Part shown: positions 8,086 to 17,329 of the stretch, one piece after another | Numbering within the stretch: position 1 is the stretch's first letter | Layout: every line of letters begins with the position of its first letter | DNA from: Saprospiraceae bacterium | GTDB taxonomy: Bacteria; Bacteroidota; Bacteroidia; Chitinophagales; Saprospiraceae | Assembly (NCBI GenBank): GCA_026983735.1 | Contig: JALSTN010000197.1 | Coordinates: 1 to 47,917, forward strand | Length of the DNA: 47,917 nt | Direction of reading: 5' to 3' | The notes under the pieces: model-generated | Seen by the model: the letters and a program-made list of their open reading frames with translations, nothing else | What the model was told of the DNA's origin: nothing | Database searches by the model: none | Program-made: the position numbers and the translations under genes

Positions 8086-10764
8086 ATGTACAAGGTTATA
8101 GTATTCATCGTAGTTTTATTTTGCATTCCTACCACGTATGGTCAAACAATAGATGAAGACCTGATACACAAGGAACTCCAAGGGAGAAATATCGATGAAG
8201 AGGAACTTATGAAGCGGTTGGAGGCAAAAGGTGTGCACACGGATCAGCTCTCTGAATTGACGCCGGAAGAATTGGTCGATCTGAAAGGAGTAGTAGAAGA
8301 GACCGTCAAAGAGATGGAGGAGGAGAAGGATAAGACTCCTGTTTTATCAGAAACAGAGGTTCCTCCCCCGGTTAAAAAATCTCAATCAAACGTGGATAAA
8401 ACCCCACCTACCCAGACAGATCCGATTAAAAAAACAATTTCCAAAAAAGTAATTCCTGTCTATGGCAAATCTATTTTTACGGGGAGCCTTCCTCTATTTG
8501 AAAGGACGGATGACGCCAATGTCCCCGACCAGTATGTACTGGGATCAGGAGATCAAATCAGCGTTTCGATTTGGGGTATCTCACAATTGAATAGAAATTA
8601 TGAGATCAACTCTGCCGGATATATCCACCCACAAAAAATGCCAAGACTGTACCTAAAGGGATTGACCTTACTTCAAGCAAAACAACTGCTTCGGGACAAG
8701 TTTCGTCAATTTTATCCATTCAATAAACAAGAATTTGAAGTCTCACTTAACCATATAAGGACTATCACTGTACATATTTACGGCGAAGTCAATCACCCCG
8801 GAGGGTACAACATTCCGGCAACCAACACCGCTCTGAATGCTTTGGTTGCTGCCGGTGGGCCGGATTCGTTGGGTAGTATTAGAAAAATCACTTTAAACCG
8901 GGGGCAACAAAAAATAACAGTTGACATCTACAAATGGCTCGATCATCCGGAGTATGCATATCAACTCTATCTGAATGATAATGATGTCATTTATGTACCT
9001 GTGGCCAATCATATCGTGGAGATAAAAGGAGCCGTTTATAGGCCTATGCAGTATGAAATGGTAAAAGGAGAACAATTATCTGACCTATTGGGGTATGCAG
9101 GGGGATTGAAGCCTAATGCTTATCGAGAAAACATCAATATTACTCGTTATGAAAAGGGTAAAAAAATTATAAAGAGTATTCCTTGGACCCAACTTCAAAA
9201 AGAACATCGTGATTTTCAACTAATGCCGGGAGATCAAATCGAAGTAAAAACACTCAATGAGCTCGATAAGGAGCTGGTTAGCATCCAAGGTGCCGTAGAA
9301 TATCCGGGCAATTATGCCTGGACCCCTCAGACACATATTGCAGATATCCTGGACAAAGCAAAGCTATTAAAGCGAGCAAAGCTGGATATAGCTTATGTAA
9401 CGAGGTTCCATCCTGACAGTAGTTCTGAGATGATTAAAGTACGGCTTTCACCTGCGCTTTCTGACCCGGACGACAAGAATAACATCTTATTACTTCCCAA
9501 TGATTTGATTTCTATTCTGGATATGAAGAAATTAATGAAAGAACAGTATATTGAGATTATTGGCTCAGTATACCGACCCGGGAAATTACCGTATGACAAG
9601 AGTCAAAGTATGCGGGTATCAGATGCCATTTTTCTTGCTGACGGACTTAAAGATGATGCATTTAGCATCGCCTATATCGAGCGAAAAGATCCAAACGACA
9701 TCAATCATACCCAATACATCCGAATAAACATTCAACAAATCATGCAACAACCGGGAGGAAAGGATGATCTCATTTTGTATCCCAATGACCGGATCATCAT
9801 CGAGTCCAACGATCGATTTAAGGAAGATCAATTCTACAAGATATCAGGTGAAGTAAAGAATCCCGGGTCTTTTAAATACAGATCGGGCATGACAGTGGAA
9901 GATGCTATTCTCCAATCCGGAGGTTTGAGTCCATTAGCGGATAAGCGTAAAATTGAGATTTTTCGAGTCTCCCAAAATACTCGAAATCAAAAATTGACCT
10001 TAATGGTAGATGATAATTATCGGCCTATAGGCTCAAAAAATATAGAATTAATGCCTGATGATCACATTGTCGTTAGACGTCTACCCAATTACGCACAACA
10101 ACGCTTGGTGTTCATAAAGGGCGAGGTCAAATACCCGGGCGAATACGCATTGTCGAATCCTAACCTAAAACTGTCTGACATTATCGCAGAAGCAGGAGGA
10201 CTTACACAAGAGGCTTTTCCGGAAGGAGCATCTCTGTATCGTCAGAAAGACAGTTTAGGATTTGTAGTCATAAAACTCAAAGAAGCCTTATCAAAGCCTA
10301 GCTCTAGAAATAATATCTACCTGGCTGAACAAGATGTAATAAATATCCCGAAGAAAAAGGATTTAGTTACGATAGAGGGTGCCACCAATGCTTCAGAGGT
10401 GTATTTTGGTGGAAATATAGATAAAGGGAGTAGGATTTCCGTCCCATACTTGCCGGGGAAAAATGCTAAGTTCTACATCGATGAATATGCTGCAGGAATC
10501 TCCAAGAGAGGGAATAAAAACGATATTACGGTAATTGACCCCAATGGAAAAGTTAGCCATACGGTCAACTACTTATTCTTCAAGAAATACCCAAAAGTAA
10601 GAAAAGGGTCTGTCATAAGAGTAGGTTATAAAGTTACCAAAACAAAAAAATCAAATGGAAAAGAGAAGAAATTTGATTGGGAGAAAGTAGCAGATAACAC
10701 ATTGAGACAAGTGACGACAATACTCTCATTGGTCATACTTGCGAAGTCCGCTTCTTCTTTGTAA
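8086..10764 (+). CDS. Large multi-SLBB polysaccharide export protein (Wza/GumB family)
   Basis: This exported 892-aa protein starts with a signal peptide (to about GQ, residue 20). An acidic region with E-rich helices and a Pro/Lys linker follows (about 20-125). Next is the polysaccharide-export domain, recognisable from YVLGSGDQISVSIWG (about 150). Then come about six SLBB repeats, each beginning with a strand like GEVNHPGGY, GAVYRPMQY, GAVEYPGNY, GSVYRPGKL, GEVKNPGSF or GEVKYPGEY and ending near an 'AGGL' turn. A hydrophobic segment (about 873-889) lies at the C-terminus. Wza itself is about 380 aa with two SLBB units, so this is the long form common in Bacteroidota. It probably forms the outer-membrane or periplasmic export channel for the polysaccharide made by its neighbours. 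No chain-length kinase (Wzc) is visible here. Confidence 0.85.
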   Translation: MYKVIVFIVVLFCIPTTYGQTIDEDLIHKELQGRNIDEEELMKRLEAKGVHTDQLSELTPEELVDLKGVVEETVKEMEEEKDKTPVLSETEVPPPVKKSQSNVDKTPPTQTDPIKKTISKKVIPVYGKSIFTGSLPLFERTDDANVPDQYVLGSGDQISVSIWGISQLNRNYEINSAGYIHPQKMPRLYLKGLTLLQAKQLLRDKFRQFYPFNKQEFEVSLNHIRTITVHIYGEVNHPGGYNIPATNTALNALVAAGGPDSLGSIRKITLNRGQQKITVDIYKWLDHPEYAYQLYLNDNDVIYVPVANHIVEIKGAVYRPMQYEMVKGEQLSDLLGYAGGLKPNAYRENINITRYEKGKKIIKSIPWTQLQKEHRDFQLMPGDQIEVKTLNELDKELVSIQGAVEYPGNYAWTPQTHIADILDKAKLLKRAKLDIAYVTRFHPDSSSEMIKVRLSPALSDPDDKNNILLLPNDLISILDMKKLMKEQYIEIIGSVYRPGKLPYDKSQSMRVSDAIFLADGLKDDAFSIAYIERKDPNDINHTQYIRINIQQIMQQPGGKDDLILYPNDRIIIESNDRFKEDQFYKISGEVKNPGSFKYRSGMTVEDAILQSGGLSPLADKRKIEIFRVSQNTRNQKLTLMVDDNYRPIGSKNIELMPDDHIVVRRLPNYAQQRLVFIKGEVKYPGEYALSNPNLKLSDIIAEAGGLTQEAFPEGASLYRQKDSLGFVVIKLKEALSKPSSRNNIYLAEQDVINIPKKKDLVTIEGATNASEVYFGGNIDKGSRISVPYLPGKNAKFYIDEYAAGISKRGNKNDITVIDPNGKVSHTVNYLFFKKYPKVRKGSVIRVGYKVTKTKKSNGKEKKFDWEKVADNTLRQVTTILSLVILAKSASSL

Positions 10765-10787
10765 TCTAACGATGGGATGTAAGTATT

Positions 10788-12308
10788 ATGCTCAAGATAA
10801 CTAACACATTAGTAAAGCCGTACCTCAGATACAAATACAATAAGCTGAGTTACTCTACGATGCACTCCTCTCTCAGTCAAAACAGCCAATTTGACTTTCT
10901 GATGAGCGGGCTTTGTAATACTGCTATAGGAAATCAGTATTCCATTGTTGAAGATACGAGTTTGGATGTATTTCAAGCCAGAATGCCACTGCATCATTAC
11001 GACGATATCAAGCCGTATATACAGCGGATGTTGAATGGAGAAGAGCACGTCTTATGGCCTGGCAAGATTACTATGTTTTCCAAATCCTCCGGGACGACGA
11101 GCGATACGAGCAAATACATTCCTGTCAGTACAGAGAACTTATATGGGAATCACATCAAAGGGGCTTGGGATACCTTGGGAATTCTTTACAACAACCATCC
11201 GGATCTAAGGATTTTTGCCGGTAAAAACCTATTGATTCCCGGATATATTGAGCGGTATGAAAATAATCCTGAGGTGATGATCGGTGATATTTCTGCATTG
11301 ATGACCTATCATATGCCCATGATTGGCCGTCCGTTTTTTGTACCGGGAATAGAGACTGCATTGATGAAGGACTTTGAAGAAAAGATCAATTTGATGGCTA
11401 CTTTGCTGGCCGATGAGGATATTGTGATGTTCGGAGGAGTACCTACCTGGAATGTCGTCTTATTTAGGAAGATACTATCCTATACAGGTAAAAAAAACTT
11501 GCTGGAAATCTGGCCGGATTTGCAAGTGTATATTCATGGGGGAGTCGGATTTGAACCTTATCGAGAACAATTCAAAAGATTTATACCCAAAGAGGATTTC
11601 ATCTATCAAGAAGTATACAATGCTTCAGAAGGGTATTTTGCAACACAGGATCAAAAGGACAGCAAAGGACTGTTATTACTTCTAAACAATGGCGTATTCT
11701 ACGAGTTTATCCCCTTAGGGGAAATCCATAAAGACAATCCTCGAGTATTAACTCTGGAAGAAGTCAAAGAAGGCCCAACCTATGCCCTCGTTATCAGTAC
11801 CAATTCGGGATTGTGGCGATATATCATCGGGGACCTTGTTCGTTTTGTTTCAATCGATCCCTTCCGGATTGTAATTGAGGGAAGGACAGCACAGTTTATC
11901 AATGTGTTCGGGGAAGAAGTGATGGTATCCAACACAGATAAAGCCATTTCGATCGCTAGTCAAAAAACCGGAGCTCGCGTCTCCGACTATACGGTAGCAC
12001 CAATTTTCTTTGAACCCGGACAACCCGGTGGCCACGAATGGTTAATCGAATTTGATGTACCTCCCAATGATGAAACTAAATTTGCAGTAATACTGGACCA
12101 GTCCCTCAGAGATATCAACTCTGACTATAATGCCAAAAGGTATAAAGACATGGCTCTTCGACAATTAACCCTCCACTCTATCCCGAAAGGCACCTTTGTC
12201 CGATGGTTAAAAAAACGAGGAAAATTAGGCGCCCAATCCAAAGTTCCACGACTATCCAATGATCGAAAACTCTTCTCTCAACTCCTACAATTTATAGCTG
12301 ATGAATAA
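10788..12308 (+). CDS. GH3 family adenylate-forming acyl-amide synthetase-like protein
   Basis: This 506-aa protein of the GH3 family is named from plant auxin-conjugating enzymes, which adenylate a carboxylic acid and join it to an amino acid. Visible signatures are the phosphate-binding FSKSSGTTSDTSKYIPVS (about 103-120), the central YNASEGYFATQ (about 280), and GLWRYIIGDLVRFVS (about 345). The C-terminal domain carries INVFGEEVMVSN and a late GAQSKVPRLSNDR lysine-containing segment. Bacteria lack auxin signalling of this type, and the substrate of bacterial GH3 proteins is unknown. It follows the export gene by 23 bases and overlaps the next gene by 8, so a link to surface polymer modification is possible but only inferred. 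Confidence 0.88.
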   Translation: MLKITNTLVKPYLRYKYNKLSYSTMHSSLSQNSQFDFLMSGLCNTAIGNQYSIVEDTSLDVFQARMPLHHYDDIKPYIQRMLNGEEHVLWPGKITMFSKSSGTTSDTSKYIPVSTENLYGNHIKGAWDTLGILYNNHPDLRIFAGKNLLIPGYIERYENNPEVMIGDISALMTYHMPMIGRPFFVPGIETALMKDFEEKINLMATLLADEDIVMFGGVPTWNVVLFRKILSYTGKKNLLEIWPDLQVYIHGGVGFEPYREQFKRFIPKEDFIYQEVYNASEGYFATQDQKDSKGLLLLLNNGVFYEFIPLGEIHKDNPRVLTLEEVKEGPTYALVISTNSGLWRYIIGDLVRFVSIDPFRIVIEGRTAQFINVFGEEVMVSNTDKAISIASQKTGARVSDYTVAPIFFEPGQPGGHEWLIEFDVPPNDETKFAVILDQSLRDINSDYNAKRYKDMALRQLTLHSIPKGTFVRWLKKRGKLGAQSKVPRLSNDRKLFSQLLQFIADE

Positions 12309-12639
12309 AAATCTGGAAGCTTGGAAAGCTATTAATCGTATATTTGATAACGAACTTCCTGTTACTCCTCCCGACTTTGAAGAAGAGATGATTCAGCTCA
12401 TCAGAAAGCGAGTTACCCAACTTATGCATGCCGATATGGGTTTGCTCCTCTCTCATTTGTATAGATTGGACGTAGAAGAAAAAAAGGTGGAAGCCGTGCT
12501 CTTTCAAGAGGAACATTCCGGATCCGTAGAATACAATCTCGCTAAGTTAATATGGGATAGACAGAAAATGAGAATCCAAACAAAGGACGCCTATAAAGCA
12601 TTTAACCCAGATGACATCCCTGAAGACTATAAGTGGTAA
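12301..12639 (+). CDS. Conserved small protein between GH3 and recO
   Basis: This 112-aa acidic, helical protein starts inside the GH3 stop region (8-base overlap), so it is translationally coupled to GH3. It has no signal peptide or membrane helix. The C-terminus ends FNPDDIPEDYKW. I recognise no catalytic motif. The tight position between GH3 and recO supports a real gene. Confidence 0.6.
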   Translation: MNKNLEAWKAINRIFDNELPVTPPDFEEEMIQLIRKRVTQLMHADMGLLLSHLYRLDVEEKKVEAVLFQEEHSGSVEYNLAKLIWDRQKMRIQTKDAYKAFNPDDIPEDYKW

Positions 12640-12651
12640 ACTCGTTAGACT

Positions 12652-13368
12652 ATGTTGCACACTGAGGGCTTAGTACTTCGTACGGTTAAATATGGTGAAA
12701 CCAGCTTAATAGCTGAGATTCTCACATTAGAAAAAGGGATTCAGAGCTTTATAATCGGAGGTGTGCGAACACCTAAAGGAGGGCGAAAAAAAAGTATTTC
12801 CCAACTCATGTCTTTTGTTGATTTGGTCAGCTACTTTCGTACATCCAATCAGTTAAACCGAGTTAAAGAAGTAAGTTTTAATGTAGTTTATCGCAATTTG
12901 CCTTTTGATTTGATTCGGCGCTCTGTCGGGTTGTTTATATTGGAAATCATAAGGAGTACGATTATAGAGTCAGAGTATGAACCTGAAATTTACCATTTCA
13001 TAAAAAAGCATTATTTGCTATTGGATGAAATACCCATAGTTCCATCGATATACCCTATAAAGTTTATGTTGGAATTCACAAGATTTCTCGGTTTTTATCC
13101 GGGTGCTTATCCGGATAGAGGAGTGTATTTTGATTTACAGAATGGTGTTTTTACTAAGGAAATGCCCGGACATGTATTGTATGCACTTCCGGATCTAGCC
13201 GCCTCACTAGAAGCACTAAGAGTCATGGATCTCAGTGCTACGTCCCCCTCTCCGCCTAAAGCTGTTCGCGAAGAACTTTTCAACCTACTATTGGATTACT
13301 ACGCTCTACATATGGAGCATTTTAAAGAACCTGTATCCCGCGCTATCCTCAAAGAAATCCTCACCTAA
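12652..13368 (+). CDS. recO: DNA repair protein RecO
   Basis: RecO helps load RecA onto single-stranded DNA coated with SSB, together with RecR (and RecF). The 238-aa protein begins MLHTEGLVLRTVKYGETSLIAEILT, the N-terminal OB-fold strand pattern of RecO. It continues with GVRTPKGGRKKSISQLMSFV and a helical middle domain (about 90-160). The region around FTRFLGFYPG is typical of the family C-domain. The Cys-rich zinc motif seen in some RecO proteins is not present. Start 12652 is the first ATG and lies 12 bases after the previous gene, at the end of the likely six-gene run. Assignment rests on the N-terminal pattern and length. Confidence 0.85.
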   Translation: MLHTEGLVLRTVKYGETSLIAEILTLEKGIQSFIIGGVRTPKGGRKKSISQLMSFVDLVSYFRTSNQLNRVKEVSFNVVYRNLPFDLIRRSVGLFILEIIRSTIIESEYEPEIYHFIKKHYLLLDEIPIVPSIYPIKFMLEFTRFLGFYPGAYPDRGVYFDLQNGVFTKEMPGHVLYALPDLAASLEALRVMDLSATSPSPPKAVREELFNLLLDYYALHMEHFKEPVSRAILKEILT

Positions 13369-13529
13369 AATTCAACGCGAAAAATCAAGCACATGTACCT
13401 CCTACTTACATCTAAATATGCATCTTTGCACTTTAAAATAAGGATTATCAAGTTGCATTTACCGCTACAAAACTAAGCGAGCAAACGCACCTGTATCCTG
13501 AGCTATTTTTTATACCTCAACCATCAGAT

Positions 13530-15530
13530 ATGGCCTCAACGTCATTGGATATTAACATTAGCTATGATCGGGCAGATCTTCAAGATGAAGTTTTGCTGGA
13601 TCTCTACTATAAAATGCTACTCCCTCGACTTATCGAAGAGCGGATGCTCTTGGAGTTGCGTAGTGGGAATGTGAGTAAATGGTTTAGCGGGATAGGCCAA
13701 GAGGCTATTTCGGTCGGTGCAACAGCAGCATTACTTCCTACCGAACACATCTTTACAATGCATCGAAACCTCGGTGTTTTTACTACGAGAAATATTCCAT
13801 TGGTCAAACTTTTTGCACAGTGGCAAGGAAAAGCCGATGGATTTACTAATGGAAGGGATCGGTCTTTTCACTTTGGTGCACCGGAGTACCATATCATCGG
13901 GATGATCTCTCACCTCGGGGCTCAATTATCCTTGGCAGATGGTGTTGGACTGGCATATCGATTGGAAAAAGCTAAAAAAGTAACTCTAGCATTTACCGGG
14001 GAAGGCGGGACCAGTGAAGGGGAGTTCCATGAAGCTTTAAATACCGCCGCAGTATGGGAATTACCGGTCATCTTTTTGGTAGAGAATAACGGATATGGTC
14101 TATCGACTCCTTCCTCTGACCAGTTCAAATGCGAACAAATCGCCGATAAAGGTCGAGGATATGGTATGAAAAGTTTGACCATAGACGGCAACAATATTCT
14201 CGAAGTGTACAATACTGTGAAGTCGCTTGCTTCGGAAATGCGGCATCATCCCCGACCGTTATTACTCGAGTGTATGACCTTCAGAAGAAGAGGCCACGAA
14301 GAAGCATCCGGGGTAAAATACGTTCCAAAAGAACTCATCCGACACTGGGAGCAAAAAGATCCTATAAAAAATTATGAAATTTATTTAATAGACGAAGGGT
14401 TGTTGTCTCCGGAAAAGATTGATTCGGTGAGGAGTCAACTCAAAGCCGAAATCAAAAGAGCATGGAAAGAAGCAAGTAATCTTCCGGAGATAGCGTCCAA
14501 CAGACAAAAAGAGTTAAATGATGTCTTTGCTGCTCACCATTTCATACCTGTCCTACCCGGTAAATCAACCAAGGAAATTCGATTTGTAGAAGCGATAAAG
14601 GAGGGATTGGAAGCTGGGATGGATCGGTTTGACAACTTGGTGTTAATGGGACAGGATATCGCAGAATACGGTGGAGTTTTTAAGGTTACAGAAGGATTTG
14701 TAGCAAAATATGGCAAGGAGCGGGTGCGCAATACGCCTTTGTGTGAAAGTGCCATAGTCGGGACTGCCCTTGGACTTTCTTTAGAGGGTTTTAAGGCTAT
14801 GGTGGAAATGCAGTTTGCGGATTTTGTGTCCGTCGGTTTTAATCAAATCGTAAATAACCTCGCTAAAGTACATTACAGATGGGGACAGACCGCAGATGTC
14901 GTTATCAGAATGCCTTGTGGTGGTGGGATGAGTGCCGGTCCTTTTCACAGCCAGACAAATGAAGCTTGGTTTGCGAATGTAGCTGGGTTGAAACTCGTCT
15001 ATCCCTCCACGCCAGAGGATGCCAAAGGATTGCTTCTATCTTGTATCGAAGATCCTAACCCCATCTTATATTTCGAGCATAAAGGGCTCTATAGGAGTAT
15101 AAAGTCTTCTGTTCCGGATGGATATTACAACATTCCTTTAGGTGTCGGGAAGCTTGTAACCACAGGTAATGACTTGACTATTGTGACTTATGGAATGGGG
15201 GTTCACTGGGCGCAGCAAATACTAGACAAAATGAATGTCCACGGAGATATAGTCGACCTTCGCACCTTAGTCCCGCTAGATAAAGAAATCATACACGCAT
15301 CCGTTAGAAAGACCGGTAGATGTCTGGTATTGCATGAAGATAGTACCTTTGCAGGCTATGGAGCAGAGCTTGCTGCCATGGTCGGAGAAGAGATGTTTGA
15401 ATGGTTAGATGCACCGGTTCTGCGGGTTGGGAGTATGCATACGCCGATTCCATTTGCGGCGACACTCGAACAACAATACATGGCACAAAGCATATTAGAA
15501 GAAAAAGTCAATGAATTATTGGACTATTAA
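13530..15530 (+). CDS. 2-oxo acid dehydrogenase E1, fused alpha and beta subunits
   Basis: This 666-aa thiamine-diphosphate enzyme carries the E1 component of a pyruvate or branched-chain 2-oxo-acid dehydrogenase complex in one chain. The alpha half (about 1-330) has GIGQEAISVGATAAL, TMHRNLGV, and the TPP/Mg motif GEGGTSEGEFHEALN ... VENN (about 153-187). The beta half (about 345-666) has LMGQDIAEYGGVFKVTEGF, NTPLCESAIVGTALGLSLEG, and PCGGGMSAGPFHSQTNEAWF. The fusion is frequent in Bacteroidota. Substrate cannot be fixed from motifs; a branched-chain role is plausible. E2 and E3 are not in the window. The start at 13530 is about 100 bases after a near-consensus CATCTTTG box (13421-13428). Confidence 0.88.
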   Translation: MASTSLDINISYDRADLQDEVLLDLYYKMLLPRLIEERMLLELRSGNVSKWFSGIGQEAISVGATAALLPTEHIFTMHRNLGVFTTRNIPLVKLFAQWQGKADGFTNGRDRSFHFGAPEYHIIGMISHLGAQLSLADGVGLAYRLEKAKKVTLAFTGEGGTSEGEFHEALNTAAVWELPVIFLVENNGYGLSTPSSDQFKCEQIADKGRGYGMKSLTIDGNNILEVYNTVKSLASEMRHHPRPLLLECMTFRRRGHEEASGVKYVPKELIRHWEQKDPIKNYEIYLIDEGLLSPEKIDSVRSQLKAEIKRAWKEASNLPEIASNRQKELNDVFAAHHFIPVLPGKSTKEIRFVEAIKEGLEAGMDRFDNLVLMGQDIAEYGGVFKVTEGFVAKYGKERVRNTPLCESAIVGTALGLSLEGFKAMVEMQFADFVSVGFNQIVNNLAKVHYRWGQTADVVIRMPCGGGMSAGPFHSQTNEAWFANVAGLKLVYPSTPEDAKGLLLSCIEDPNPILYFEHKGLYRSIKSSVPDGYYNIPLGVGKLVTTGNDLTIVTYGMGVHWAQQILDKMNVHGDIVDLRTLVPLDKEIIHASVRKTGRCLVLHEDSTFAGYGAELAAMVGEEMFEWLDAPVLRVGSMHTPIPFAATLEQQYMAQSILEEKVNELLDY

Positions 15531-15569
15531 CAGAAAAGATACAACCAATTACAGAGAAAATATATTACT

Positions 15570-15971
15570 ATGAATTTGAAAGACATCGTATCCGTAAGTG
15601 GAATGCCCGGGCTATATAAAATGGTTACACCCAGATCCAATGGATTAATTATACAAGAGTTTGATACGGAGAAACGCCGTTTTGTATCCGTGCGAAAACA
15701 CCATATTACTCCGATGGAGTCCATCTCGATCTACACGATAACAGACTCAGTAGAAATGCAAGTTATATTCCGTCGAATGCTTGAACAGATCGAAGATAAT
15801 CCCGTACCTTCTCCAAAAGCACCGGAAAATGAAATTATGGAATACTTTGAAGATATCGTACCTGATTATGACAAGACCCGTGTATATGCCAAAGATGTAA
15901 GAAAAGTAATCAAATGGTTTTTATTTCTTCATGCCAGAGGCATTTTGCAAAGGAGCGAAGAAGAGGAATAA
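15570..15971 (+). CDS. DUF5606 domain protein
   Basis: This 133-aa cytosolic protein contains LKDIVSVSGMPGLYKMVTPR and an SVRKHHITPMESISIYT strand set, typical of the small Bacteroidota DUF5606 family. The C-terminal half is helical and acidic, with PDYDKTRVYAKDVRKVIKWF. Function is unknown for the family. It follows the E1 gene by 39 bases and may be cotranscribed. Confidence 0.8.
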   Translation: MNLKDIVSVSGMPGLYKMVTPRSNGLIIQEFDTEKRRFVSVRKHHITPMESISIYTITDSVEMQVIFRRMLEQIEDNPVPSPKAPENEIMEYFEDIVPDYDKTRVYAKDVRKVIKWFLFLHARGILQRSEEEE

Positions 15972-16107
15972 AAGGACTTATGACCTTTAAATCCAGCCCA
16001 AATGCGACTGGAACCCATAGCCAAAAATCATAACTCTGATATTTTACCCAACTTATACATAATAATTTATTGACATATATAAAGCAATAAATTATAAAGG
16101 GATTCGT

Positions 16108-16115
16108 TATCTTTG
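16108..16115 (+). promoter_or_regulatory. -7 box (TATCTTTG) four bases before the mnmA start
   Basis: TATCTTTG ends only four bases before the ATG at 16120. The expected transcription start lies at or next to the ATG, so mnmA may be read from a leaderless or nearly leaderless message. Confidence 0.5.
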
Positions 16116-16119
16116 CACC

Positions 16120-17253
16120 ATGAATAGTAAAGGACGTGTTTTAGTAGCCATGAGTGGCGGAATCGATAGTACCGTAACGGCATTGCTTTTGCATGAAGCC
16201 GGTTATGAGGTAGTGGGTGTAACCATGAAGACATGGGACTATGCACAGTCAGGTAGTAGTACTTCTACTAAGAAAGAGACGGGCTGTTGTAGCTTGGATT
16301 CTATTAACGACGCTCGAGCGTTGGCGGTGCAAGAGGGGTTTCCGCATTTCATACTAGATATAAGGGAGGAGTTTGGGGATTATGTCATTGACAATTTCGT
16401 CGAGGAATACCTGGCAGGGCGGACCCCTAACCCCTGCATCCTATGCAATACTCATATCAAATGGGAAGCATTATTGAAGCGTGCAGAGATGTTGGACTGT
16501 GCATTCATTGCTACGGGACATTATGCGATTAAAGCAAAGCACAACGATAGATATTATGTAAAAAAGGCCCGGGACAACTTTAAAGACCAATCGTATGTAC
16601 TGTGGGGATTGTCACAGGAATGTCTATCCCGCACGATTTTTCCGATTGGCCATATGACCAAGTCAGAAGTTCGGCAGATAGCAGCAGATAGAGGATATAC
16701 CGAACTTTCGAAAAAGGGGGAGAGTTATGAAATTTGTTTTGTCCCCGACAATGATTATCGCGGATTTTTAAAGCGGCGCGTAAAGGGTTTGGAGGAAAAA
16801 GTTGCGGATGGATTATTTGTCGATAAAGAAGGTATCGTATTGGGCAAGCACCAAGGTTATCCCTTTTATACTATCGGACAGCGAAGGGGGCTGGGGATTG
16901 CTACAGGAGAGCCCATTTATGTCACTCACATAGACCCGGCCAACAATACTGTGACATTGGGTCCGGCAAGTGATTTGTTAAAAACCGAGATGAAGGTGGG
17001 TAAGACCAACTTGCTCAAATACGCAGAGTGGCCTCAAGAAGTCGAGGTATTGGCCAAAGTGAGATATCAGGATAAAGGAACACCTGCGCGCTTAAAAGTG
17101 CTATCGGACGGCACATTATATGTGACCTTCTACGGTGATGTCAGAGGGATAGCGCCAGGTCAGTCTGCGGTATTCTACGAAGGAGATGATGTAATCGGAG
17201 GTGGAATTATTAGTAGAGAGGAGATAGGGACTCTAAACCCTGCTAAGTCATAG
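16120..17253 (+). CDS. mnmA: tRNA-specific 2-thiouridylase MnmA
   Basis: MnmA thiolates U34 of the tRNAs for Lys, Glu and Gln using ATP and a sulfur-carrier persulfide. The 377-aa protein has the PP-loop MSGGIDSTVTALLL at residues 11-24. It has the GCCSLDSINDARALA segment, the catalytic cysteine Cys106 in NPCILCN, and the second catalytic Cys206 in YEICFVPDNDYRGFL. GRTPNPC, ATGHYA, DQSYVLWGL and FYTIGQRRGLGI all match. The C-terminal barrel ends with GQSAVFYEGDDVIGGGII. Start 16120 follows from motif spacing. It stands alone with its own promoter. Confidence 0.95.
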   Translation: MNSKGRVLVAMSGGIDSTVTALLLHEAGYEVVGVTMKTWDYAQSGSSTSTKKETGCCSLDSINDARALAVQEGFPHFILDIREEFGDYVIDNFVEEYLAGRTPNPCILCNTHIKWEALLKRAEMLDCAFIATGHYAIKAKHNDRYYVKKARDNFKDQSYVLWGLSQECLSRTIFPIGHMTKSEVRQIAADRGYTELSKKGESYEICFVPDNDYRGFLKRRVKGLEEKVADGLFVDKEGIVLGKHQGYPFYTIGQRRGLGIATGEPIYVTHIDPANNTVTLGPASDLLKTEMKVGKTNLLKYAEWPQEVEVLAKVRYQDKGTPARLKVLSDGTLYVTFYGDVRGIAPGQSAVFYEGDDVIGGGIISREEIGTLNPAKS

Positions 17254-17329
17254 AACCTGCTTATCGAACTCAAAATATAGTTCCCTAGGGAATTATTATC
17301 TGTATAATTATTAAAAAAACAGTTAAACC

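Noticed and set aside
17281-17292. 12-bp palindrome TTCCCTAGGGAA before the lipoprotein gene
   Set aside because: Too short without a second good copy (5069 region only partly matches) to call an operator.
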